Assembly: GCA_938074045.1 (NCBI GenBank)
Contig: CALJGI010000026.1
Coordinates: 1-64,000, forward strand
DNA: 64,000 nt
Source of the DNA: an uncultured Halieaceae bacterium
GTDB taxonomy: Bacteria; Pseudomonadota; Gammaproteobacteria; Pseudomonadales; Halieaceae
Reading direction: 5' to 3'
In this document: positions 45,444 to 54,624 of the stretch, piece after piece
How positions within the stretch are numbered: position 1 is the first letter of the stretch
Layout: each line of letters begins with the position of its first letter
Position numbers and translations under genes: made by a program
Notes under the pieces: generated by a model
What the model saw: the letters and a program-made list of their open reading frames with translations, nothing else
Databases searched by the model: none
What the model was told of the DNA's origin: nothing

Positions 45444-47552
45444 CTATGAAAGCAAAGTCATTTCTACCGGTACACCGTTAAGCACAGCGTTGCCTGAAAG
45501 CCGGTCAACATCCTGTTCGTCGGTAAGATCATTGCAGCTTTCGCCACTGTGACTGCTGGCGATCTCCAGACGGGACCCCGGACGATTATGTCCCCATCCA
45601 TGCGGTATGCTGACTACACCGGGCATCATATGTTCGGTGCCCTCAACCGCGAGTTCAAGTGAACCAACCCGCGAACTCACACGCACCCGATCACCGTCTG
45701 TGATACCCCGCTTTTTCATATCCGCCGGATGGGCCAACAACGTGCAGCGATCACGGCCCTTAACCAGTCGTTTGTAATTATGCATCCAGGAATTGTTGGT
45801 GCGCACATCGCGACGGCCAATCAACAACAACGCTGACGGATCCCCGGTAAAATACTCACCCACTCGTTCAAGATCTCCCAGCGCCGCCGGAGTTGCACAG
45901 TTTATTCGCTTATCAGGTGTTCGCAATCGGTCGGGTAATTGCGCTTTAAGGGGTCCCAGATCGACCCCCGAGGGATGCTGCCTGATCTCCTCCAGCGTTA
46001 GTCCGCGTTCCTCGCCATAGGGACCATGCTCAATGGCCATGGCAACGATGTGTTGCGGCTCCGGTAGATCACGATGTTCCATACCGAGAATCCGGGCAAC
46101 CCGTTCGCCCAGGCCATTGAATATTTGCCAATCGTGCAGACTTCCGGAGGGCGGCTCAAAAACAGGATCATTCATGCGTGCGGTATTTCGTACAGCGTTC
46201 AGATGAAAACTCAGATCAAAATGATCGTGTTCCAGTGGCGATGTCGGAGGCAGAATGACATCGGAGTGGCGAGTCGTTTCGTTCAGGTATGGGTCCAGCG
46301 ATACCATAAATTCCAGACTGTCCAATGCCTCATCCAACTTCCGCCCATTGGGGGTCGACAAAACCGGATTGCCGGCACCGGTAAACAGGGCACGAATCTG
46401 GCCTTCACCCGACGTGAGAATTTCCTCTGCGAGAGCAGCAACCGGTAACTCACGGTCGAACTCCGGTAACCCACGCACCCTGCTGTGAGCCCGCGCGAAG
46501 CCACCGGGACTACTGGTCGACACCGAATCCATCGCTGGCGTGGTGAAAAGTGAACCCCCCGGTCGATCCAAATTGCCGGTGACAATATTGATCAGGTAGA
46601 TCAACCACTGATTGAGCGCGCCGAATGCCTGCGTAGAAACCCCCATTCTACCGTAGCAGATGCCAGCGTTGGCGGCGGCGAGTTCCCGGGTAATCCGTTT
46701 GATGGTCGTAGCGTCCACACCGCAATGAGGTGCAGCCCACTCTGCATCAAAGCTTGCAATCGCGGCTTCAACATCACCGAGGCCCGTCACCAGGGGATCG
46801 AGCTCGCGCAGGTTGACCAGCCCCTCGACAAACAGCGTATGTAAAACAGAGAGCAAAAAGGCAGCATCCGTGCCCGGCCTGATAAAGTGATGTTCTGTGG
46901 CCAGTTTGGCGGTTTCAGTATGCCGGGGATCAACCACCACCAACTTCGCCCCGCGTTTTTTCATATCCTTGATACGTTTGCGAACATCGGGCACGGTCCA
47001 AATGCTGCCATTAGAGGCAACCGGGTTGGCACCCAGCATAAGAAAGTAATCCGTACGGTCTATGTCCGGAATCGGGAACAGGTTCTTATGCCCGAACAAC
47101 CACAGTGAAGCCATGTGATGTGGCAGTTGATCACAGGAGGTGGCCGAGTAACGATTGCGTGTTCGTAAGTGGGTAAACAAGACTTTCTGATGGGTCATCA
47201 TGCCGTAATTATGCACGGTGGGATTTCCCAGATAGATACCAATGGCATCAACTCCGTGGCGACTGTATATTGTGGTAAGCCGCTCCGCCACCAGATCCAG
47301 TGCCTCTGGCCAGGAGATCTCATCCCACTCAATATCTCCGGACTCGGTCACGCGCTTGCGTATGGGTTTTCTGAGGCGATCCGGATCTTCCTGCAAATCC
47401 TTCAGAGCGATCGCCTTGGGACAGATATGACCGCGACTCAAAGGATCCTCGGGGTCGCCCTTGATAGAGACAATAGCGCCGTTTTCGACCTCAATTCGCA
47501 GACCGCAGATGGCTTCGCATAGGTTGCAGGCTCTGTGGTGAATTTCTCTCAT
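45444..47552 (-). CDS. Molybdopterin oxidoreductase (single-subunit, formate dehydrogenase/nitrate reductase type)
   Basis: 702 residues from the ATG at 47552; the frame reaches 47732 but the added residues do not fit the family. A 4Fe-4S site is formed by Cys9, Cys12, Cys16 and Cys44 (C-N-L-C-E-A-I-C, G-H-I-C-P-K). Molybdopterin-dinucleotide regions follow (Y-L-G-N-P-T-V-H-N, L-M-L-G-A-N-P-V-A-S-N-G, V-V-D-P-R-H-T-E-T-A) and the C-terminal MGD-binding domain ends P-H-G-W-G-H-N-R-P-G. No Tat signal, so cytosolic. Electron partner and substrate unknown; no partner subunit genes nearby. Confidence 0.88.
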   Translation of the reverse strand: MREIHHRACNLCEAICGLRIEVENGAIVSIKGDPEDPLSRGHICPKAIALKDLQEDPDRLRKPIRKRVTESGDIEWDEISWPEALDLVAERLTTIYSRHGVDAIGIYLGNPTVHNYGMMTHQKVLFTHLRTRNRYSATSCDQLPHHMASLWLFGHKNLFPIPDIDRTDYFLMLGANPVASNGSIWTVPDVRKRIKDMKKRGAKLVVVDPRHTETAKLATEHHFIRPGTDAAFLLSVLHTLFVEGLVNLRELDPLVTGLGDVEAAIASFDAEWAAPHCGVDATTIKRITRELAAANAGICYGRMGVSTQAFGALNQWLIYLINIVTGNLDRPGGSLFTTPAMDSVSTSSPGGFARAHSRVRGLPEFDRELPVAALAEEILTSGEGQIRALFTGAGNPVLSTPNGRKLDEALDSLEFMVSLDPYLNETTRHSDVILPPTSPLEHDHFDLSFHLNAVRNTARMNDPVFEPPSGSLHDWQIFNGLGERVARILGMEHRDLPEPQHIVAMAIEHGPYGEERGLTLEEIRQHPSGVDLGPLKAQLPDRLRTPDKRINCATPAALGDLERVGEYFTGDPSALLLIGRRDVRTNNSWMHNYKRLVKGRDRCTLLAHPADMKKRGITDGDRVRVSSRVGSLELAVEGTEHMMPGVVSIPHGWGHNRPGSRLEIASSHSGESCNDLTDEQDVDRLSGNAVLNGVPVEMTLLS

Positions 47553-47734
47553 ATTAAAATTTTTCCAAGTATTTGCAGCACAGTTTACAAAGCATCCACC
47601 GGATACGCTACGGCGCATTGAACCCTGACTACTTGAATTCAAACACCAACAAATGTTTTCATGACGCGCCTTTTCACGAGTCGCTGTGACACAGCACAGG
47701 CGACACTGCAGTTGCCCAAACCGGAACCACACCC

Positions 47735-48589
47735 ATGCAAGAGTCTCAATCCCTCGCCCGCCTTATCCAAATCCTCTCGCCACGCCCACTGGATGAGGAA
47801 CAAACCTTTACGGCGGACAATATCCAGACCGGCGGCAATCGCCTTTATGGCGGACAGGTACTGGGGCAGGTTCTAGCCGCCGCCGTGGCCACCGTACCTG
47901 AAGATCGCCTCGTTCACTCACAGCATGCTTATTTTCTGCGTGCGGGTTCCACTGATTTACCGGTCATACTCGAGGTCGAAATCGCACGTGACGGGGGAAG
48001 TTTCAGCTCCCGCCGGGTCGTGGCCAAACAGGCAGATAAAGTCATTCTAGTCAGTTCACTGTCCTTTCAGAAGCCTGAAGAAGGCGTGGAGTATTACCCA
48101 ACAATGCCTGAAGTACCCGCCCCCGAGGAGCTTATTTCGGAGCGGCAGCGGGACCTCGCTGCAGATGAGCCTAATACTGATTTTGTTATTGTCACGGGCA
48201 CGGATCTGGATGTGCGGGTGGAGGAGCCCTGGGACCTGCGCAATCCTGAACCGCGTACACCACCTTTTTATGTATGGATGAAAACCACGGATGTTATCGG
48301 CGACACCCCTGGGTTACATCAGGCACTGCTGGCCTATATGTCCGACGCTTACCTGATTGACGCCTGTTTGCTCATCCATGGCAGTCAGTATAAAAGTTCG
48401 GCTCAGATTAGTAGCCTTGACCATGCGATGTGGTTTCATGCCCCCATGCGGGCAGATGAGTGGTTGCTGTTTGAAATGCGGGGCGAGCGAGTTGGTGGAG
48501 CCCGGGGGCTGAGTACCAGCAGGGTCTATAACCGGGCGGGCGTGCTGGTGGCCAGTTGTGCCCAGGAGGGGTTGCTGCGCGTGGGATAA
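47735..48589 (+). CDS. tesB: Acyl-CoA thioesterase II
   Basis: Hydrolyses acyl-CoA to fatty acid and CoA. 284 residues, double hotdog fold. N-terminal half has G-G-N-R-L-Y-G-G-Q-V-L-G-Q-V, the C-terminal half Y-M-S-D-A-Y-L-I-D-A and later L-D-H-A-M-W-F-H-A-P. The catalytic Asp/Thr/Gln set is present in the usual places as far as can be judged. Normal length. Followed by a palindrome and an Fe-alcohol dehydrogenase. Confidence 0.94.
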   Translation: MQESQSLARLIQILSPRPLDEEQTFTADNIQTGGNRLYGGQVLGQVLAAAVATVPEDRLVHSQHAYFLRAGSTDLPVILEVEIARDGGSFSSRRVVAKQADKVILVSSLSFQKPEEGVEYYPTMPEVPAPEELISERQRDLAADEPNTDFVIVTGTDLDVRVEEPWDLRNPEPRTPPFYVWMKTTDVIGDTPGLHQALLAYMSDAYLIDACLLIHGSQYKSSAQISSLDHAMWFHAPMRADEWLLFEMRGERVGGARGLSTSRVYNRAGVLVASCAQEGLLRVG

Positions 48590-48605
48590 TGACCAAAGTG
48601 GTCAT
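48589..48605. promoter_or_regulatory. ATGACC-N5-GGTCAT palindrome between tesB and Fe-alcohol dehydrogenase
   Basis: Perfect 6-base inverted repeat with 5-base spacer, overlapping the last base of the tesB stop and lying 54 bases before the next ATG. The shape is that of GntR/FadR-type operators. No T run, so not a clear terminator. Confidence 0.4.
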
Positions 48606-48659
48606 GGTTCCTACACTGCCGGTTGCAAGCTATGATAAGCTGAAGAGGTAACTATTTCG

Positions 48660-49820
48660 ATGTCTGCAGATTTTAAATTCAATACTGTGGGGCGTGTTGA
48701 TTTTGGCACCGGCCAGTCAGCGAACTGTGGGGCAGCATGCGCCGTCCTGAACATTAGGCGCGCATTTGTAGTGACAGATCCTGGTATTGTCTCGCTCGGA
48801 CTGCTGGAACCCGCATTGGCCAGTCTTGAACAATCCGGTGTCAGCCATATTATTTTCGAAGATGTAGTGGCCGACCCTCCGGACAGCACAGTGTTAGCAG
48901 CCGCAGAGTTCGCGCGCCGTGAGCACTGTGACGGCGTTATCGGGCTCGGTGGTGGCAGTTCTATGGATACCGCCAAGCTGGTCGCCGCACTTCTTGGTGG
49001 TGAGCAGTCCTTGTCAGAAATGTACGGCGTTGATCAGGTTACAAACCCTAGAATCCCCCTGATCCAGATTCCCACGACCGCAGGCACCGGCTCAGAGGTG
49101 ACGGCGGTCGCTATCGTAACCACGGGAGCCACCACCAAAGCAGGCGTAGTCAGTTCAACACTACTCGCAGATACCGTACTTCTGGACCCCGAGTTGACCC
49201 TGGGTTTGCCACCGGCCGTTACCGCCGCCACTGGTATCGATGCGATGGTGCACGCGATCGAGGCATACACCAGCGCTCGGTTGAAGAATCCACTGTCGGA
49301 CATGCTCGCCCGCGAAGCCTTACGGCTGATGGCTCCCGCGCTGCCACGCGCTGTCACTTCCGGGAGCGACATCGATGCTCGCAGCGATATGCTGCTGGGT
49401 GCCATGCTTGCCGGACAGGCGTTTGCCAATGCACCGGTTGCGGCTGTGCACGCACTGGCCTACCCCCTTGGCGGTAACTATCATATTCCCCACGGCTTAA
49501 GTAATGCACTGGTGCTGCCCCACGTGTTGCGATTTAACGCACCAGCCGCCGCCGGGCTCTACAGTGAACTACTCCCCCTTATCTGCCCTGGGCATACGAC
49601 CACCGGCGCGGAGACAGACGCGGCTGAATTTCTCGCCGACCACTTTCTTCAGTTGTCAGCCAACATGGGCTTACAGACAAGACTTAGTGAGATGGAGATT
49701 GATGAGTCCAGCCTTGATATGCTGGCGGACGAGGCCATGCTTCAACAGCGGCTGTTGATCAATAATCCGCGAACAGTTGCACGCGAAGATGTCCTGAATA
49801 TGTACCGGGCGGCCTACTGA
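48660..49820 (+). CDS. Iron-containing alcohol dehydrogenase
   Basis: 386 residues, group III metal-dependent NAD(P) dehydrogenase. Cofactor motif G-L-G-G-G-S-S-M-D-T-A-K, then P-T-T-A-G-T-G-S-E-V-T, and metal-binding His in A-V-H-A-L-A-Y-P-L-G and H-I-P-H-G. Full length for the family. Clear AGAGG upstream of the ATG. A following thioesterase starts 11 bases after the stop, so the pair is probably an operon for alcohol-to-acyl or acid chemistry; substrate unknown. Confidence 0.93.
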   Translation: MSADFKFNTVGRVDFGTGQSANCGAACAVLNIRRAFVVTDPGIVSLGLLEPALASLEQSGVSHIIFEDVVADPPDSTVLAAAEFARREHCDGVIGLGGGSSMDTAKLVAALLGGEQSLSEMYGVDQVTNPRIPLIQIPTTAGTGSEVTAVAIVTTGATTKAGVVSSTLLADTVLLDPELTLGLPPAVTAATGIDAMVHAIEAYTSARLKNPLSDMLAREALRLMAPALPRAVTSGSDIDARSDMLLGAMLAGQAFANAPVAAVHALAYPLGGNYHIPHGLSNALVLPHVLRFNAPAAAGLYSELLPLICPGHTTTGAETDAAEFLADHFLQLSANMGLQTRLSEMEIDESSLDMLADEAMLQQRLLINNPRTVAREDVLNMYRAAY

Positions 49821-49831
49821 AGATTAATGCG

Positions 49832-50269
49832 ATGACTGCTATTGAACAAACCAAAGCCCACTATTCGTACTTCACGCAAATTACCACGCGCTGGACGGAC
49901 AATGATATTTACGGACACATCAACAACGCCACCTATTACGGCTTCTTTGACACCGTGGCCAACGAGTACCTCATCAAAGAGGGCGGTATGGATATACAGC
50001 AAGCCGAAGTAGTGGGTTATATAGTGGCGTCGAACTGTCAGTACCACACGCCGGTAGCCCACCCCAGCAAGATTGAGGCCGGGTTCAGAGTCAATCGACT
50101 CGGTACCAGCTCAGTTGAATACGGCATCGCCATATTTGCCGGGGATCAGGCTTCCGCGGCTGCCCATGGAACCTTCACCCATGTCTTTGTAAACAGAAAA
50201 ACCGATCAGTCAACGCCCATTCCGGGGGGAATACGCAGGGCCCTCGAACGAGCGCAACAGGCCCCCTGA
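49832..50269 (+). CDS. Hotdog-fold thioesterase (4HBT type)
   Basis: 145 residues. Active-site segment T-R-W-T-D-N-D-I-Y-G-H-I-N-N-A-T-Y fits 4-hydroxybenzoyl-CoA-thioesterase-like enzymes, with the Asp and His-containing helix intact. Acyl-CoA substrate unknown. Eleven bases after the Fe-alcohol dehydrogenase; convergent with the metallophosphatase gene. Confidence 0.9.
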   Translation: MTAIEQTKAHYSYFTQITTRWTDNDIYGHINNATYYGFFDTVANEYLIKEGGMDIQQAEVVGYIVASNCQYHTPVAHPSKIEAGFRVNRLGTSSVEYGIAIFAGDQASAAAHGTFTHVFVNRKTDQSTPIPGGIRRALERAQQAP

Positions 50270-50283
50270 CACGGGCATTGGGC

Positions 50284-51414
50284 TCAGATATCCAGCCAGA
50301 AGCCCGTCACCGGTTCCTCACCATCAATGGTAAATACCTTCAGGTAAACACCTTCATCGGTGATTTCCATTTCCATAAACCCTTCCCGCGCCATGGCGAA
50401 TCGAGTGTCTTCATTGTGCCAAACCCCGCTGACCTTGTTGCTATTGGCTGCACCACTGACCAGGGTGTACTCCGGGCCGCGACCGCGACCGTCGCGAAAC
50501 ACCTGAAGACTATGCTCATGTCCCGCCGCGTAGATGATCCGCTGGTGTTTGGAGAGAACACCCTTAACTGCATAAATCATACGTTTGTATATATCACTAA
50601 AGGTGTCTTCTTCCTCAGCCGACGTAAACGCGTACAGTAAATTCATGATCAGCCAGTAACTGTAATCGGCCAGATACCCACCATGAGGTCCGTTGGTCTC
50701 AAGCGGATGATGCGCAGTAACCACGATCAGGTTATTACCTTGCTCGCTACGAATACGGGTTATCTCCGCGTCCAGTCTCGCCAACGCACTCGCATGAGTG
50801 TCACCTTCGGCGCGGAGTAACCACTCGCTGTCGAGGAATATCAAGCTCAAGCCTGGCAAATCTACCGATTCTGGCAGGGGCTCAGCCGCCTTCTCATAGG
50901 GCTCAAATCTGACAGCCGCCCCATGGGTCTCGGCATAGCGCTCAATGTGGGCCGCCTGACTGTCCACCTCTGTTGCATACCAGTCGTGGTTGCCAGGTAC
51001 AAGGTAGAGGCGGGCTCCGGATCTCTTCGCTACTTCCAGCTGTGCGTCGAGATAGGAGATGCTCTCAAGCTGACCTTCGTCCCACTCGGTCTGGCCCTCA
51101 TCTTTGTGCGGATATCCCTGCATATAAATATTGTCACCCAGAGCCACGATGGCGGTTTTTGCAGGACTCAGTGAAGCGCGCGCGGCCACGGCCGCCATGC
51201 TGGCCTGCCAGGGGTCGATGGTGGAGTGGCCAGCATCGCCAAACAATATCAGGCGCTGAACAATCTCGTTATCCGACGGGCCGGCACGCTGTTCTTCATC
51301 GACCAGATTTTGATAGGGGGTAGTGTGACTGGGTCTGACCTGCGGATTAATGACCAGCGAAACACCCAGGAAAACAATGAGGAGCAATAATCCCCATCCA
51401 AGTCTTTTTATCAT
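50284..51414 (-). CDS. Membrane-anchored metallophosphoesterase
   Basis: 376 residues with an N-terminal anchor helix (about 8-24), then a calcineurin-like domain: L-F-G-D-A-G-H, L-G-D-N-I-Y, P-G-N-H-D-W, T-A-H-H-P-L-E and A-G-H-E-H-S. These carry all metal ligands. It probably faces the periplasm. Relatives cleave phosphate esters or diesters; substrate unknown. TATAAT upstream at 51450-51455. Confidence 0.88.
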   Translation of the reverse strand: MIKRLGWGLLLLIVFLGVSLVINPQVRPSHTTPYQNLVDEEQRAGPSDNEIVQRLILFGDAGHSTIDPWQASMAAVAARASLSPAKTAIVALGDNIYMQGYPHKDEGQTEWDEGQLESISYLDAQLEVAKRSGARLYLVPGNHDWYATEVDSQAAHIERYAETHGAAVRFEPYEKAAEPLPESVDLPGLSLIFLDSEWLLRAEGDTHASALARLDAEITRIRSEQGNNLIVVTAHHPLETNGPHGGYLADYSYWLIMNLLYAFTSAEEEDTFSDIYKRMIYAVKGVLSKHQRIIYAAGHEHSLQVFRDGRGRGPEYTLVSGAANSNKVSGVWHNEDTRFAMAREGFMEMEITDEGVYLKVFTIDGEEPVTGFWLDI

Positions 51415-51449
51415 AGTAGCGAGTGTAATAAGTTGCGTGAGGGGAGCAG

Positions 51450-51455
51450 ATTATA
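51450..51455 (-). promoter_or_regulatory. Candidate -10 box for the metallophosphoesterase gene
   Basis: TATAAT on the minus strand, 35 bases before the ATG, in the 125-base gap to lipB. A TTGGTC lies upstream at a 19-base spacing, so a weak -35 is possible. Confidence 0.4.
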
Positions 51456-51539
51456 CTGTGGATGTGGCTCAGGCGACCAATCTGGATTCACGTGCTGCCC
51501 CACCTGCAGCGAGACCTGTGGCTAAGTGTTCAGGCCGCT

Positions 51540-52160
51540 TCAGCACAGCAGCCGACGGGTAAACTCATCAAGTATCAATGGTTCAACGGATTCTCTGGCA
51601 ACCGGTTTCTGCAGGCAGGAAGCGATGGAGGTGACTCCCAGGCCAGGAAAACCGCAGGGGTTTATGCGCTGAAACGGCTCGAGATCCATATCAACATTGA
51701 GACTAAGACCGTGGTAGGAACAGCCTCTACGCACCCGTAAACCCAGTTGCGCAATTTTCTCCTCAGCCACATACACGCCTGGAGCGTCGCGCCGTGAGTT
51801 CGCAGCAATACCGAAACCATCGAGCACCGAGATCAGCGCGGCCTCCATCATATCCACAAGATCTCTCACTCCCAGTCCACGCCTGCGCAAGTCCATCAGT
51901 ATGTACAACACCAGCTGACCCGGACCATGGAAGGTAATCTGGCCACCGCGATCGCTTTGCACAACGGGAATATCGCCCGGGTTTAAAAGGTGTTCGGATT
52001 TGCCCGCCTGCCCCTGGGTAAACACCGAATTATGCTCCAGCAACCACAATTCGTCGTCTGTTTCCGCGAGTCGTTCATCGGTGAAGGCCTTCATAGCCTC
52101 GAAGGTTTCTGTGTAATCGCAGCGGCCAAGATGGCGCACGACAAACTCACCCGAGCTCAT
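51540..52160 (-). CDS. lipB: Lipoyl (octanoyl) transferase LipB
   Basis: Moves octanoyl from acyl carrier protein to the lipoyl domains of 2-oxoacid dehydrogenases. 206 residues: [13 protein letters not shown] binding segment, E-K-I-A-Q-L-G-L-R with the active Lys, and N-P-C-G-F-P-G with the active Cys. The ATG overlaps the ybeD stop (ATGA), indicating coupled translation. Confidence 0.96.
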   Translation of the reverse strand: MSSGEFVVRHLGRCDYTETFEAMKAFTDERLAETDDELWLLEHNSVFTQGQAGKSEHLLNPGDIPVVQSDRGGQITFHGPGQLVLYILMDLRRRGLGVRDLVDMMEAALISVLDGFGIAANSRRDAPGVYVAEEKIAQLGLRVRRGCSYHGLSLNVDMDLEPFQRINPCGFPGLGVTSIASCLQKPVARESVEPLILDEFTRRLLC

Positions 52161-52426
52161 AGAACCATATTGACAAGGCCGCTGCCCATTAGCTCGGCAT
52201 ACAAAGCATCCAGCATTTCGCGGTCTGAGGCAATGATCACCAGATTCAGAGAAACAAAGGTACCCTTGCTGGAATCCCGCAGACGAATCGTGGTGCGATC
52301 GAAACCCGGGGCATGGGTTTCAACAATCTCGACGATCCGGTCGGTAAAATCTGGAGCGGCCCGACCCATAATTTTCAGAGGGTAATGTGCCGGAAATTCG
52401 AAATCTGGCAGGTCGATTGATTTCAC
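52157..52426 (-). CDS. ybeD: YbeD/DUF493-family protein
   Basis: 89-residue small protein of the DUF493 family, with an ACT-like fold by family knowledge. It has no catalytic site I can see and its role is unknown. It starts 45 bases after dacA and overlaps lipB by 4 bases, the same position as in Pseudomonas and E. coli. Confidence 0.93.
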   Translation of the reverse strand: MKSIDLPDFEFPAHYPLKIMGRAAPDFTDRIVEIVETHAPGFDRTTIRLRDSSKGTFVSLNLVIIASDREMLDALYAELMGSGLVNMVL

Positions 52427-52471
52427 TGGGCTATTCCAATTGAAGGTCCAATTCAGGGTACCATCCCTGTT

Positions 52472-53704
52472 TCAGTCCGCCGTCGGGGACTCGTTCACGA
52501 CTAATGGGCCGCTCTGGACGGAGCCGAACAATAGCGCCAGCCACAACTTGATCTGATCCCAGATACGAGCCAGAAAGCCAGCCTCTGCAACTGCGGCGAC
52601 GGCAACCAGCGAAATATCCGCGAGAACTTCGCCATCGAGCTGTAACTGCAATGCGCCCAGCGTGTCGCCAAGCGCAATGGGCGCTTCAATAATCTGGTCA
52701 ATAACTACGTGCCTCTCTATCTCATCAAGCTTGCCACGGGGCACAGTCAGGCTCAGTGAATTGGCAACACCCAATGCTACCTCACTGCTTATACCTTTCC
52801 ATACCCCGGCGGTAGCGATTTCGGCACCAGCGCTCACCACCTCACCGGTTTCAAAAAACCGAAATCCATAACTGAGCAAATTGCGCGTATCCCGCTTTCT
52901 GGCCTGCTCGCTGGTGGTCCCCAGTACTACCGATACCAGGCGCATGTCGCCCCGCTTGGCTGAAGCAATCAGGCAATAACCCGCATCGATAGTGTGTCCG
53001 GTTTTCAATCCGTCCACCGTGGGGTCCTCTGCCATCAACACATTGCGGTTGTACTGTCTGATACCGTTGTAGGTGAATTCACGCTCCTGATAAAGTTTGT
53101 ACTCTTCCGGGTAATCAACGATAACCGCCTTTGCCAGCGTCGCCAGGTCCCTGGCCGTAGTGAGATGATCAGGATGCGGCAAGCCATGAGAGTTGATGAA
53201 ATAAGTATTGTTCATCCCCAGATCGGCGGCATGCTGATTCATCAGGTCCGCAAAAGCAGCTTCACTTCCGGCGACATGCTCCGCCACGGCGACCGTTGCA
53301 TCGTTACCCGACGAAACTACAATGCCACGGTGTAAGTCCTCGAGTCGCACCTCTTTGTTAACTTCGATCCACATCAGCGAAGAACCTTCAAAAATCGGGT
53401 TCTGAGCCCAGGCATTTTCACTGATCAGTACCATGTCCTCGTTGCGAACATTCCCTTCATTCAACTCGTGGGAAAGCACATAACTGGTCATCAGCTTGGT
53501 CAGGCTCGCAGGTGCCAGCGTGTCATCCGCATTCTGTTCCACAATCACCCGGCCGCTCTGTGCGTCCACGAGCAGGAACGCCTTGGCAGAAATACTCGGT
53601 GGAGCTGGAATCTTAGCCGTCTTTGCATCGGCGTCGGCCGCTCCGCCCGTAAACAACGCCAGCGTGAACAGTAGATTCAGAGAAACGGTTAGAAGTCTGT
53701 GCAT
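52472..53704 (-). CDS. dacA: D-alanyl-D-alanine carboxypeptidase (PBP5-like)
   Basis: Trims the terminal D-Ala from murein stem peptides. 410 residues: signal peptide 1-27 (ends A-D-A), catalytic S-x-x-K with Ser67/Lys70 (A-S-L-T-K-L-M), S-G-N at about 132-134, K-T-G in D-G-L-K-T-G-H, and a C-terminal beta domain ending in an amphipathic anchor helix (I-W-D-Q-I-K-L-W-L-A-L-L-F-G). Confidence 0.96.
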   Translation of the reverse strand: MHRLLTVSLNLLFTLALFTGGAADADAKTAKIPAPPSISAKAFLLVDAQSGRVIVEQNADDTLAPASLTKLMTSYVLSHELNEGNVRNEDMVLISENAWAQNPIFEGSSLMWIEVNKEVRLEDLHRGIVVSSGNDATVAVAEHVAGSEAAFADLMNQHAADLGMNNTYFINSHGLPHPDHLTTARDLATLAKAVIVDYPEEYKLYQEREFTYNGIRQYNRNVLMAEDPTVDGLKTGHTIDAGYCLIASAKRGDMRLVSVVLGTTSEQARKRDTRNLLSYGFRFFETGEVVSAGAEIATAGVWKGISSEVALGVANSLSLTVPRGKLDEIERHVVIDQIIEAPIALGDTLGALQLQLDGEVLADISLVAVAAVAEAGFLARIWDQIKLWLALLFGSVQSGPLVVNESPTAD

Positions 53705-53799
53705 GGCTATTATTTACCGGCGGACTAATAGGATTGCTGGGGAGGCGGCAGATGTTAACCGATCCCCGCCTGCAAGCCAAAATCTAACCACACTACAGT

Positions 53800-54624
53800 T
53801 CATTCGACCAACAACCGCGGAGTCTCAAAACCCTCTTCAACGAGGGTGTTGCGCAACTGCAGTAGCGGACCCACGTCTGACACCGGGCCGACCCGAACTC
53901 TGAACAAACTGTTCTCACCGCTGCCGTGCTCACTGATGGCGACAGATTCATTGGTGTAAACCTGCAATTGGGCGACCAGTATCTGCGCGGCTTCACGACT
54001 ACCAAAGGCTCCTACCTGCAGGTAGCGACCGCGGGACGAGTCGACCGGGACCTCACGCCATGGCGGGCCCGCATCAGCCGTTCGCAGATCTTTTACACCT
54101 GGGACAGGAATCAGTTCCAATTGCACACTGGCCGTGCCCAGATCGGCAAAGCCCAGTTTTTTAGCGGCGGCATAGGATAGATCGATAACCCGATCAGCGT
54201 GAAAGGGACCGCGATCATTCACGCGTACCACCAACTGTCTCTGATTCTCCAGATTGGTGACCCTCACATAACTCGGTATGGGCAACGACCGGTGTGCTGC
54301 TGTGACGCCAAAGGCATCGAATATCTCACCGTTGGAGGTTTTTCGCCCATGAAACTTCTGTCCATACCAGGACGCTATGCCGCGCTCATTGTATCCCGTT
54401 GCATCCTCCATAACCTGGTAGGTGACACCGTTAACGGTATAGGGGCTTTTGTTTCCCGATTTCCGAATGGGGTCTGCCCGCGGCACAGCATCACGGATAT
54501 TTGCTGCTGATACACGGTCGGGGGGAGCGCGATCTTGCTCCCAATCACCCCGCCGCACCGGCGCACTGCAGGCACCAATTACCAGCACGAGCAGCCATAT
54601 AACAAGAATGTCGACTCGCTTCAT
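53800..54624 (-). CDS. rlpA: Septal ring lytic transglycosylase lipoprotein RlpA
   Basis: Outer-membrane lipoprotein of 274 residues acting on denuded murein. Lipobox V-I-G-A-C near 19, double-psi beta-barrel with G-I-A-S-W-Y-G and V-R-V-N-D-R-G-P-F and R-V-I-D-L-S-Y, then a linker and a C-terminal SPOR domain (Y-L-Q-V-G-A-F-G-S). The ATG overlaps the mltB stop (ATGA). In the same cluster as dacA, mltB, rodA and mrdA. Confidence 0.95.
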   Translation of the reverse strand: MKRVDILVIWLLVLVIGACSAPVRRGDWEQDRAPPDRVSAANIRDAVPRADPIRKSGNKSPYTVNGVTYQVMEDATGYNERGIASWYGQKFHGRKTSNGEIFDAFGVTAAHRSLPIPSYVRVTNLENQRQLVVRVNDRGPFHADRVIDLSYAAAKKLGFADLGTASVQLELIPVPGVKDLRTADAGPPWREVPVDSSRGRYLQVGAFGSREAAQILVAQLQVYTNESVAISEHGSGENSLFRVRVGPVSDVGPLLQLRNTLVEEGFETPRLLVE

